Source: JADJLQ01 sp034439915
Lineage (GTDB): Bacteria; Bacteroidota; Bacteroidia; Chitinophagales; Saprospiraceae
Assembly: GCA_034439915.1 (NCBI GenBank)
Contig: JAWXBI010000236.1
Coordinates: forward strand, 1 to 9,354
Direction of reading: 5' to 3'
DNA: 9,354 nt
In this document: one piece after another, positions 1 through 5,648 of the stretch
How positions within the stretch are numbered: position 1 is the first letter of the stretch
Layout: every line of letters begins with the position of its first letter
Program-made: the position numbers and the translations under genes
The notes under the pieces: model-generated
What the model saw: the letters and a program-made list of their open reading frames with translations, nothing else
Database searches by the model: none
Told to the model about the DNA's origin: nothing

Positions 1-492
1 AAAATCCATGTTATCATAAAAATCCTGTTCTTCAGCAATTTTTCCCTCCCGCATCAGAACAATAGTGGAACCATCTAAGTCCACAGCTTTACCGGTTGCA
101 GGGATACCAAAAAAATTACCTGTATGTGTTCCTTTAAAATTCCAATGTTTAACTAATTTTTCTCCCTGGCCAAATACATCTACCATAGTGAATTTAATAT
201 TTGAAAACCCTGTAAGAAAGTTTGAATAAAATGCCCTGGCACTATCAATACCAACTACATCAGCCGGTTTCATATTAAATCTCACATCCGTTGTAAAATT
301 AGAATCATTAAACATTTCTATTTTTTCCTTATTCATAATTTCATCCCATACCTGAGCGTACATTTTAATATTGGCCTCAACGGGATCAGGTTTAACTGCA
401 TCTTTTTCCGGAGATGAACAGGCTGTAAATAATAGACCAGCAGAAACGATAATTGCCAGTAGAAAACCTTTGTGTTTTGATTTGAATTGCAT
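1..492 (-). CDS. SnoaL-like (ester cyclase type) lipoprotein, C-terminus cut by window edge
   Basis: Open from ATG at 492-490 to the left edge, 164 codons without a stop. The N-terminus is a lipoprotein signal: basic MQFKSKHK, hydrophobic stretch about residues 9-22, and lipobox LFTAC with the modified Cys at 25, so the mature protein should be membrane-anchored outside the cytoplasm. Residues about 40-164 look like a SnoaL/NTF2 fold. The segment around residues 121-141 (GTHTGNFFGIPATGK, then a hydrophobic strand and REGKIAEE at 148-155) matches the classic motif of SnoaL-like polyketide cyclase/ester cyclase relatives. Substrate is unknown; many exported members of this superfamily are not enzymes of polyketide synthesis. 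It lies 39 nt downstream of the FIST gene ending at 532 on the same strand, so it is probably the last visible gene of that operon. The final part of the domain lies outside the window. The family call is firm, the function is not. Confidence 0.85.
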   Translation of the reverse strand, partial: MQFKSKHKGFLLAIIVSAGLLFTACSSPEKDAVKPDPVEANIKMYAQVWDEIMNKEKIEMFNDSNFTTDVRFNMKPADVVGIDSARAFYSNFLTGFSNIKFTMVDVFGQGEKLVKHWNFKGTHTGNFFGIPATGKAVDLDGSTIVLMREGKIAEEQDFYDNMDF

Positions 493-531
493 AGTTTTTA
501 GTTTTATTGTTGTTTTAATAATTGTTTGAAT

Positions 532-1722
532 TTATTTTTCTTTTAATGCCACTACGCAACAGGTATTATTATGAAATTCATGTTTACCGGTTTTTCCTGC
601 CTGTCTGGCAGACAGGGATTTTCCAAATTCCCCGTAGCAGAAAAAGCCAACCATGGGTGCACTCCAGACCTGTTGAACCTGCTCAATTTCCTCCCGAATC
701 ATCACACCGAATGATAAATGCCTGCTGATACAACTAAACATGATCATAGCATCGGCTTCCGGCTGTTTTTCATTTTTTATTTCAGCACATTCTTCGACAA
801 CTTTATCAATTGCTTCAAAATCGGGAGGTAATGAAAAACGAACCTTTGAACCCCGCGGTACATTACCCGCACATATTCGCGAACGGTCTTCTTTGTTCGC
901 AAACATAGCCGTACGCATGACGGGTGCCACATTTTCTCTTTCGAGTTGTAACGGATAATAAGCGCCGATATGGGTTACCACATCTTTGCCCGAGTCAAGG
1001 TCAATATCTACTCCCAGGTATTTCATTACCATATCAAGAGCAGGTTTATCATCAATGGTGTAAACGATATTGCCAATACTTTTGGTTTCAGTTTTAGTAG
1101 TACCTATCGCCTTCCATCCACAGGTGGCAATTCCATTTATCGCTATTTTATCTTCATCAATAATGATAGCCAACAACCCATTGACGCTGATTTTCCCATT
1201 GGTAAAAACAAGCGGAGCTTGCAATATAAGATCATCTCCGGCCATTCCACCAAAGACAGTGACTTCTCCGCCAAAACCTGATTCAATGCCTTCAACGATG
1301 TGTTCTCCGTCTATATGCAGCCACCCGGAGGCAATAATGAAAGCAGGATTGGCAAAAGCTTTTTTGCCTTCGGCTCCAAGCTGACTGGCATTTTCCAATG
1401 TGCTATGATCTCCTGTTTCCAGGAACAAAACTTTGAAATACGCCGGATTGATGTCAAGCAGCATAATAGCGATACTTCCTTCACCTATTTCACCGTCAAT
1501 AAATTCACCGGAGGTGGTGGCGCCGAATATTGCAATATTTTCCTTATCCAGCAGGCTGACGATTGCATCCCTGTCCTGTTTGACAGAAATAAATACAATA
1601 GCCAAAGTGGGTTTGAAAATCTGCTTGTCCGGTAGGCAGTCGTCAGCCATGCTTTGCTGCAAAGCAGCTTTAATTTCTTCCGGTGATTTTCCTTTTATTG
1701 TTTTTGCTTTCATAAACTTCAT
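532..1722 (-). CDS. FIST-domain signal transduction protein, downstream tandem copy (A)
   Basis: A 396-aa protein with FIST_N (about residues 35-235) and FIST_C (about 240-390). FIST proteins are predicted ligand-binding sensors, possibly for amino acids or other small molecules, usually coupled to signalling or transport. Visible motifs: GATTSGEF (67-74), VFGGMAGDD (156-164), GWKAIG (202-207), DDKPALD (224-230), FSC (329-331), GFFCYGEFG (359-367) and HEFHNNT (381-387). There is no signal peptide or membrane segment, so it should be cytoplasmic. It is a clear paralogue of the gene immediately upstream. The start at 1722 overlaps that gene's stop as ATGA, but the paralogue begins at the equivalent of Met4 (1713-1711), which is an equally plausible start. 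Compared with the paralogue it carries two 7-residue insertions, residues about 28-34 and 369-376, each coinciding with a short palindromic repeat (see 1621-1639 and 596-616). No effector domain is fused, so a partner protein is expected. Confidence 0.9.
   Translation of the reverse strand: MKFMKAKTIKGKSPEEIKAALQQSMADDCLPDKQIFKPTLAIVFISVKQDRDAIVSLLDKENIAIFGATTSGEFIDGEIGEGSIAIMLLDINPAYFKVLFLETGDHSTLENASQLGAEGKKAFANPAFIIASGWLHIDGEHIVEGIESGFGGEVTVFGGMAGDDLILQAPLVFTNGKISVNGLLAIIIDEDKIAINGIATCGWKAIGTTKTETKSIGNIVYTIDDKPALDMVMKYLGVDIDLDSGKDVVTHIGAYYPLQLERENVAPVMRTAMFANKEDRSRICAGNVPRGSKVRFSLPPDFEAIDKVVEECAEIKNEKQPEADAMIMFSCISRHLSFGVMIREEIEQVQQVWSAPMVGFFCYGEFGKSLSARQAGKTGKHEFHNNTCCVVALKEK
596..616. 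repeat. In-frame short palindromic element near the 3' end of FIST gene A
   Basis: A 21-nt unit made of a CCTG prefix plus a 17-nt odd palindrome at 600-616 (8-bp arms CCTGTCTG/CAGACAGG around one G). It encodes part of SLSARQAG in FIST protein A. The neighbouring paralogue reads GRAVNGKHEFH where this protein reads GKSL, 7 extra residues, then GKTGKHEFH. The length difference of 7 codons equals the 21-nt length of the unit. It resembles a second site at 1621-1639 at 15 of 19 aligned positions, all differences being transitions. Confidence 0.65.
1621..1639. repeat. In-frame short palindromic element near the 5' end of FIST gene A
   Basis: A 19-nt degenerate palindrome with outer arms CTGC/GCAG and inner positions kept mostly by G-T pairs. 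It encodes about residues 28-34 of FIST protein A (within DCLPDKQIF). The paralogue has only GY between the same flanking residues SMAD and KPTLAIVF, again a 7-codon difference. It aligns with the unit at 596-616 at 15 of 19 positions, suggesting two insertions of one element family, this one more decayed. Confidence 0.55.
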
Positions 1723-2870
1723 TTTTCTTTTAAAGCCACCCAGCTGTTGGTAGTTGAATGAAATTCATGTTTACCATTTACCGCCCTGCCATATTCACCA
1801 TAAGTATAGAATCCCGCCATCGGAACTTTCCAGACATTATACAATCCTTCATTTTCCTGATGTGCCATCGGACCTAAGGCCGCAAGCCTGCCTGCGCAGG
1901 AAAATATCAATAAGGCGTCTGCGTTTTTATCACCTTTCATTTCCTCTGCATTTTTAACAATTGTATCCATGATATCAAAATCAGGAGGAGTGGAAAACCG
2001 GAACTTGGCTCCCTGTTGTACATTTGATTCACAGATCAATGCTCCTTTTTCTCTGTCATAACCAATAGGGTTACACATCATCGGTTCCCTGCCAGCTCTT
2101 TCAATCTGAAACGGATAATGATTCCCCAATGATTCAAAAAATGTGATTTGGTCTTCAGCTGAAGACATATCACTTCCCAAAAACCGCAGGTACATTTCCA
2201 ATGCAGGTTTGTCATCAATCGTGTATAGGAGATTGTCCTCACTTTTTGTAACTGTTCTGGTAATGCCTAACGGTTTCCAGCCAGAGATTGCCATACCTTG
2301 CAAACTGATCTTGTCTTCATTCAACACTAAAGCAGCCACACCGTAACGGGTAGATTGTTCCTTTGTAAAAACATAAGTACCCGTGAAGGATATATCATCG
2401 CCGGCCATTCCACCAAAGATATTTGCCTTTGCGCCGGCCGCATTTTCAATGGAACGTATCAGTGTTTCCCCCTCCAGTATTTTTCCATCGTCTGTTAATG
2501 ATGTGCTGCAAAGAATAAAAGCGGGGTTGCTGAATTTTTCCAAAGCATCCTTAGTCATTTTTGTAGCGGCTTCATCCAGGCTTCTGTCGCCTATATCTTC
2601 TAATAAAATAGTGTAATTATTTTTGTTGACATCCATAAGCAAAATAACTGTTGCACCTTCACTTTGATATCCATCAATAAATTCGCCGCTGGATGTGGCA
2701 CCAAATATGTCAATTCCTGTTTGCTGCAGCACTTCACAAACAGCCTTTCTGTCTTGCTTTATCGATGTAAACACAATTGCCAATGTTGGTTTATAACCAT
2801 CAGCCATGCTTTGTTGTAGAGCGGATTGAATCTCTTCCGGCGTTTTTCCCTTGATTGATTTTGCTTTCAT
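1719..2870 (-). CDS. FIST-domain signal transduction protein, upstream tandem copy (B)
   Basis: A 383-aa cytoplasmic-type protein with FIST_N (about residues 25-230) and FIST_C (about 232-380). Motifs: GATSSGEF (57-64), IFGGMAGDD (151-159), GWKPLG (197-202), DDKPALE (219-225), SCAGR (324-328), GFYTYGEYG (353-361) and GKHEFH (366-371). The start at 2870 is supported by the paralogue, whose homology begins at the same MKAK(S/T)IKGK(T/S)PEEI stretch. Its stop overlaps the start of copy A (ATGA), the usual sign of translational coupling, and it begins 37 nt after the EthD-like gene. The two copies share motifs throughout but are clearly diverged, so this is an old tandem duplication. Copy B lacks both palindromic insertions and probably keeps the ancestral length. 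Ligand and downstream partner cannot be told from the sequence. Confidence 0.92.
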   Translation of the reverse strand: MKAKSIKGKTPEEIQSALQQSMADGYKPTLAIVFTSIKQDRKAVCEVLQQTGIDIFGATSSGEFIDGYQSEGATVILLMDVNKNNYTILLEDIGDRSLDEAATKMTKDALEKFSNPAFILCSTSLTDDGKILEGETLIRSIENAAGAKANIFGGMAGDDISFTGTYVFTKEQSTRYGVAALVLNEDKISLQGMAISGWKPLGITRTVTKSEDNLLYTIDDKPALEMYLRFLGSDMSSAEDQITFFESLGNHYPFQIERAGREPMMCNPIGYDREKGALICESNVQQGAKFRFSTPPDFDIMDTIVKNAEEMKGDKNADALLIFSCAGRLAALGPMAHQENEGLYNVWKVPMAGFYTYGEYGRAVNGKHEFHSTTNSWVALKEK

Positions 2871-2907
2871 AAAAGCCTTGTTTTTAATAAGCTGGTTTAT
2901 TCCCTTC

Positions 2908-3215
2908 TTAGACCATCACTTCGCTGATTTGGATGACGGGATCTATATCCGTAAAATTGGGTAAATCTGCCATTAAGGTAGCGGACGCCGCAGCAAACGC
3001 GTGCCCAAATTCTTCCATGGAATTAAAGAACATACTGGCGCCCGCAACAAACGGAGCAGCAGACCCGGGAGCCCCACCTCGTCCCGATTCATAGCTGGCG
3101 GCCTGGAGTAAATCCTCAAGGCAGGATGAAACCAATGGTACGAGGTGGTCAAGATAATAATTCATGTCAAATTTTTTACCTTCCATATTGGGCAAAATAC
3201 ACTTACTTTAATCAT
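2908..3215 (-). CDS. EthD-family protein with a 5' frameshift
   Basis: The main frame (2908-3195) reads MEGKKFDMNYYLDHLVPLV at its start, then GRGGAPGSAAPFVAGASMFF, and ends NFTDIDPVIQISEVMV. This is the pattern of EthD-family (PF07110) dimeric alpha/beta barrel proteins of about 100 aa. EthD itself is linked to ethyl tert-butyl ether degradation, but most relatives have no known substrate. Family members usually begin with a strand like MIKVSVLYPN just before EG. In this sequence ATG at 3215-3213 begins MIKVSVFCP in the other frame. Adding one base in the CCC run (plus-strand GGG, 3190-3192) would join it to NMEGKKFD and give 102 aa, the normal length. So the gene either has a real 1-nt deletion (pseudogene, or product restarting at TTG 3195 or ATG 3186 without its first beta strand) or there is a sequencing error. 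It lies 37 nt upstream of FIST copy B. Confidence 0.8.
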
Positions 3216-3578
3216 TCCTTTTTTTATGTTTTTTAAATTTTGTTTGTGAATTACGTCTTATGGTTTTAACCCAGGCTTGATCATCTGCAATCAGCCCAAC
3301 CGGGTAAAAAGAAGCGTATTACTTCTGGTGTATTATTTGGGGTTATTTATATTGTATACTAAGGTAATCGCAGCCTCTAAATTACAAAATAGAACCTGGA
3401 CCTGGCTTAATTTATAATCGTAGCTTTTTAAGATAAGCTGGATCAGCTATACAAACCGGGCCAGGCTTCTTAGAAGCCTTTTTTCCTCTGATAATCAGGT
3501 TATTTGCTGCCAAGAATAGTTTAACTTTTAGACAACCATTTGACCTGTCCCTCAGAGAATATTACCAAGCCAGGCATA
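3208..3578. other. Decayed or non-coding stretch between the EthD-like gene and the MITE
   Basis: No intact gene is visible. On the minus strand, 3318 to 3208 is an open frame without a Met whose translation includes YPVGLIADDQAWVKTIRRN followed by a lysine-rich tail. Its stop (3210-3208) overlaps the restored EthD start. On the same strand a short stretch at about 3425-3525 reads plausibly as protein (IIRGKKASKKPG region) but is broken by stops. These could be leftovers of an eroded gene; I do not recognise them. CCAGG/CCTGG words recur (about 3271, 3402, 3461, 3570). A terminator-like hairpin lies at 3464-3484. Confidence 0.4.
3464..3484 (+). terminator. Rho-independent terminator-like hairpin (plus strand)
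   Basis: GGCTTC, loop TTA, GAAGCC (3464-3478) is followed by six T residues (3479-3484), the form of an intrinsic terminator for plus-strand transcription. No plus-strand gene lies upstream, so it would stop antisense or stray transcription into the decayed region. On the minus strand the T-tract is on the wrong side, so it would not end the left operon. Confidence 0.45.
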
Positions 3579-3586
3579 CTTTGCCA
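3579..3586. repeat. Target site duplication, left copy
   Basis: CTTTGCCA directly abuts the outer end of the left terminal inverted repeat of the MITE. The same 8 bases in the same orientation abut the right end at 3730-3737. Confidence 0.85.
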
Positions 3587-3729
3587 GGGCGCACGACAAA
3601 TTGCACATATTGCCAAAGCCCGACCGATCCGAGGAGTCGGATAATCCCGATCCGAGTGTTCGGATTGACTCAGGACAGTCGCACGAACCTAACCTTAGTG
3701 CAATCCGGCCTGTGGCCTGTCGTGCGCCC
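3587..3729. mobile_element. 143-bp MITE-like non-autonomous element with perfect terminal inverted repeats
   Basis: The ends are perfect 12-bp inverted repeats, GGGCGCACGACA (3587-3598) and its reverse complement (3718-3729). They are flanked by a perfect 8-bp direct repeat CTTTGCCA (3579-3586 and 3730-3737). A second inverted pair lies inside, ATTGCAC (3600-3606) with GTGCAAT (3698-3704). Between them are two adjacent hairpins of the form ATCCGA-N4-TCGGAT (3627-3642 and 3650-3665). A small GGCC-TGT-GGCC hairpin (about 3707-3717) lies beside the right end. By hand count the element is about 58% GC, higher than the AT-rich flanks. It encodes no transposase, so it would have to be mobilised in trans. 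An 8-bp duplication with G-rich ends fits several families (for example ISL3 or IS1595), and I cannot assign one. It lies inside the remnant of a minus-strand gene. Confidence 0.85.
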
Positions 3730-3737
3730 CTTTGCCA
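3730..3737. repeat. Target site duplication, right copy
   Basis: CTTTGCCA immediately follows the right terminal inverted repeat of the MITE, identical to 3579-3586. On the minus strand it supplies the Trp-Gln codons at the end of the readable part of the broken gene, so the insertion went into that gene. Confidence 0.85.
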
Positions 3738-3923
3738 CGTCAGCCTGCTCAGATTATTTAATATATCTACCTTGCTTTGGCCTTAAGCACTTTGAAGGTC
3801 AGCGAGTAGTTTTCCCTTTGAAAGCTGTTGACCAAAAACGTTACCAGGGATAAAACAGATTACAAACAATAAACAAAGCAAGGAACAAGTGTATCCGTGC
3901 TTCTTCCTCGTCAGTATGATCAT
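3730..3923 (-). pseudogene. Broken gene for a secreted protein: signal peptide plus start of a possible TPR-type regulator
   Basis: ATG at 3923-3921 is one base after the GYD gene's TGA. It reads MIILTRKKHGYTCSL, then a hydrophobic core about residues 13-26, GNVFG|QQ as a likely signal peptidase I site, and LSKGKLLADLQSA. A TAA stop (3785-3783) follows residue 46. The same frame continues beyond the stop as GQSKVDILNNLSRLTWQ up to the MITE junction. The sequence just after a signal peptide, (L)L..L....SKVDILNNLSRL.W, resembles the start of the periplasmic TPR region of Bacteroidota sensor kinases and TPR/LuxR regulators. That family call is from memory of the pattern and is tentative. Removing the MITE and one target copy restores no long frame: it reads a further 18 or so codons to a stop. 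The gene therefore has a nonsense mutation, a transposon insertion and probably further decay. A short secreted peptide of 46 aa cannot be excluded. Confidence 0.6.
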
Positions 3924-3924
3924 T

Positions 3925-4248
3925 TCAGGAGCCGGGAGCTGTGTAATGCACGCTCTTTTTGCTGGCCTCATCTATTTCAGAAGGGGTCAGCAAACTGATG
4001 ACATTGACGTCCACCATACCCGTCGCATCTACATGCATGGAGACGGCAGCAGCGGTAATGTCGTCGGGCAATTCGCAAATCACATAAGCAATATCTGCGT
4101 TGAGGGTATAATAAAATGATTCCACTTTGCCGCCTATTTCACTGAGCATCTTTTCAACAGCGGCCTGGCGGGCTGTACCCCCTAACTTAAGTATTCCGCT
4201 CACACCGGAAGCAGAGTATTTAGCATAAATCATGTACTTTTTTGACAT
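3925..4248 (-). CDS. GYD domain-containing protein
   Basis: A 107-aa protein with no signal peptide. It opens MSKKYMIYAKYSASGVSGI, followed by LGGTARQAAVEKMLSEIGGK, a middle strand VESFYYTLNADIAYVICELPDD, and a C-terminal LLTPSEIDEASKKSVHYTAPG. This order and the YxxPG end are typical of the GYD family (PF08734), small alpha/beta proteins of unknown function thought to share the dimeric ferredoxin-like barrel of the EthD type. Length is normal. It is the first intact gene of the minus-strand run, with 665 bp of non-coding DNA upstream, so its promoter should lie there. Its stop is one base away from the start of the broken secreted-protein gene, and the EthD-like gene lies further on, which suggests one former operon. 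Substrate is unknown. Confidence 0.9.
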   Translation of the reverse strand: MSKKYMIYAKYSASGVSGILKLGGTARQAAVEKMLSEIGGKVESFYYTLNADIAYVICELPDDITAAAVSMHVDATGMVDVNVISLLTPSEIDEASKKSVHYTAPGS

Positions 4249-4441
4249 ATTGAGATTTTTAATTTAATTGTTTAAACCACCAGCTATTTTCACCATAGAA
4301 CTAATAGCCATTATTTGATGAACTAAATTAACAAATTTCCATTGTCAGTTTATATTTATGTCATATATGGTATTTGATAAATGCAATTTTTTTACTTCGA
4401 TTTGCTTACTTAATTGATATACAATAATTTAAGAGACGGAT

Positions 4442-4461
4442 CGTTTAAACGGATGATCATC
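4442..4461. repeat. Two abutting 10-bp perfect palindromes
   Basis: CGTTTAAACG (4442-4451) is immediately followed by GATGATCATC (4452-4461). Each is a perfect dyad. They could be binding sites for dimeric regulators of either divergent gene, but no evidence ties them to a protein. Confidence 0.35.
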
Positions 4462-4728
4462 AAAACGTAATGAATACCTGCGACTAAAATCATGAACCGG
4501 TCGTGGATTGATCATGCTTGAAGGAAGCTGCGAATTTAAATTTAGCTGGACAAAGAAGGTCTCCAGGTATGGTAATCGGTCTTCACATAGGTTTGTATTT
4601 GGTTTTGGTCGCTTTAAAACTCGCATTCAGGTTTACAGGTCAGTTTGAGACTTTGTTTTCGAGGCTCACCTCTTGACTTTTTTGAAACCATTATATTTTC
4701 GGAAAGATGAGATGAGCCTTCAATGAAA

Positions 4729-4750
4729 GGGGTGTTTTCGAAAACACCCC
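4729..4750. repeat. Perfect 22-bp palindrome
   Basis: GGGGTGTTTTC (4729-4739) is followed at once by its exact reverse complement (4740-4750). In RNA it would form a 9-bp stem with a four-base loop. Neither side has a strong T-tract (a weak TTTCATT lies on the minus-strand side), so an operator or weak bidirectional terminator are both possible. Confidence 0.55.
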
Positions 4751-4913
4751 CCGTCTTGAATCCTTGATTATTTTTTGAAACTATCCGGCAACCGTGAAAT
4801 TTGTCTTCCACCCCTGGTAATCTTAACTATCTGCTCCCGCAGAAAATAGAATCGAAAAAGATGACCCCCTTCAGAATTAAAAATCGCATATCGGAATAAA
4901 GGATATAAAATCA

Positions 4914-5648
4914 ATGAATAGTATTCAAAATATAAGTTGCTTTTTCACACACCATGGGCAAAGAGCCCAAAATGAAGACTTTTATATTGCGGATGACGAC
5001 AACAGGATTTATATCCTGACGGATGGCATGGGGGGGTATATTGGAGGAGAAGTCGCTGGCAGAATCGCAGCTCATGCTTGTCACGATTATATAAAAAAAT
5101 ACCTGGGTGACCAGGTTGATTCTGATGAATTGCTTGACTTTATCCGGATTAAAATGAAAGAAGCGATCCGGATTAATCCCATATATGCCTCTATGGGGGC
5201 AACGCTTTGTTGCGTATACATCCATGAAGGTTTTATTAATGCCATACACATTGGTGATTCTAAAATCATCCTGGTGACAGATAGCATCTATGCCTCTTCG
5301 GATCACACGTATGCTCAATACTTGATCGATCATCATATCATCAGTGTGGATGAATATCAACACCATCCCTTGCGCCATATTTTAACCAGATGCATAACCG
5401 GCAATACACAAGAAAAATTCAAAGCAGATTTTTGTAAAATTCCACTGCAAAACGGATTGAATACATTTTTCTTATGCAGTGATGGTGTGCTGGAGACTTA
5501 CTCTGCATCAGAGACCATACGGCTGATCAAAGCCGAACCGGATATTTATAAACTACTGCGTACCATTGAACAAAATACCCTTAAATATTCAAAAGATAAC
5601 GCAACGGCTATTCTAGTCGGGTTCAATTATTCCATCAATGGAAATTAG
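4914..5648 (+). CDS. PP2C-family protein Ser/Thr phosphatase
   Basis: A 244-aa single-domain PPM/PP2C phosphatase, the size of bacterial PrpC/Stp1 enzymes. Motifs in order: RAQNED (17-22), TDGMGG (36-41), GATL (95-98), IGDSKI (113-118, normally GDSR), LTRCITG (157-163), CSDG (188-191) and DNATAI (228-233). The Asp residues at 22, 37, 190 and 228 are the expected metal ligands, so it should be an active Mn/Mg-dependent phosphatase acting on phospho-Ser/Thr in the cytoplasm. There is no membrane segment. It is the only plus-strand gene in the module. Its end overlaps the end of the kinase gene on the other strand by 14 bp, which makes the kinase or its targets the natural substrate by inference. 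The ATG at 4914 places RAQNED about 17 residues in, as in relatives. TGACCCCCTT lies 42 nt upstream of the start. Confidence 0.95.
   Translation: MNSIQNISCFFTHHGQRAQNEDFYIADDDNRIYILTDGMGGYIGGEVAGRIAAHACHDYIKKYLGDQVDSDELLDFIRIKMKEAIRINPIYASMGATLCCVYIHEGFINAIHIGDSKIILVTDSIYASSDHTYAQYLIDHHIISVDEYQHHPLRHILTRCITGNTQEKFKADFCKIPLQNGLNTFFLCSDGVLETYSASETIRLIKAEPDIYKLLRTIEQNTLKYSKDNATAILVGFNYSINGN

Larger units (their letters stand above)
4249..4913. other. Non-coding stretch between divergent GYD and PP2C genes
   Basis: 665 bp without a convincing gene. Two short overlapping minus-strand frames (4429-4626 and 4614-4811, 65 codons each) have no recognisable motif and look random. The stretch holds two abutting 10-bp palindromes (4442-4461), a perfect 22-bp palindrome (4729-4750) and the motif TGACCCCCTT at 4862-4871. 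The part at 4249-4430 is very AT-rich and should carry the GYD promoter; I could not find a convincing TTTG/TAnnTTTG pair for either gene. Confidence 0.6.

Noticed and set aside
740..1753. Several plus-strand open frames of 100-111 codons opposite FIST copy A
   Set aside because: They are antisense shadows of a gene with clear family motifs and paralogue support.
1887..1900. CCTGCCTGCGCAGG in FIST copy B, similar to the palindromic elements in copy A
   Set aside because: The encoded SCAGR is an expected FIST motif and copy A has the same length here (FSCISR), so there is no insertion to explain.
3587..3729. Integron attC site or group II intron end (GTGCG-like start on one strand)
   Set aside because: There is no attC core (GTTRRRY type) and no domain V-like hairpin. 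Exact inverted ends with a target duplication explain the structure better.
3581..3853. 90-codon plus-strand open frame
   Set aside because: It runs antisense across the MITE and the broken gene, and its composition follows the MITE palindromes. No motif is visible.
4429..4811. Two overlapping minus-strand open frames of 65 codons each
   Set aside because: No recognisable motif, no signal or membrane segment, and one spans the 22-bp palindrome. They look like random open frames.
4911..5378. 155-codon open frame antisense to the phosphatase
   Set aside because: It is a shadow of the PP2C gene, whose full set of catalytic motifs is on the plus strand.
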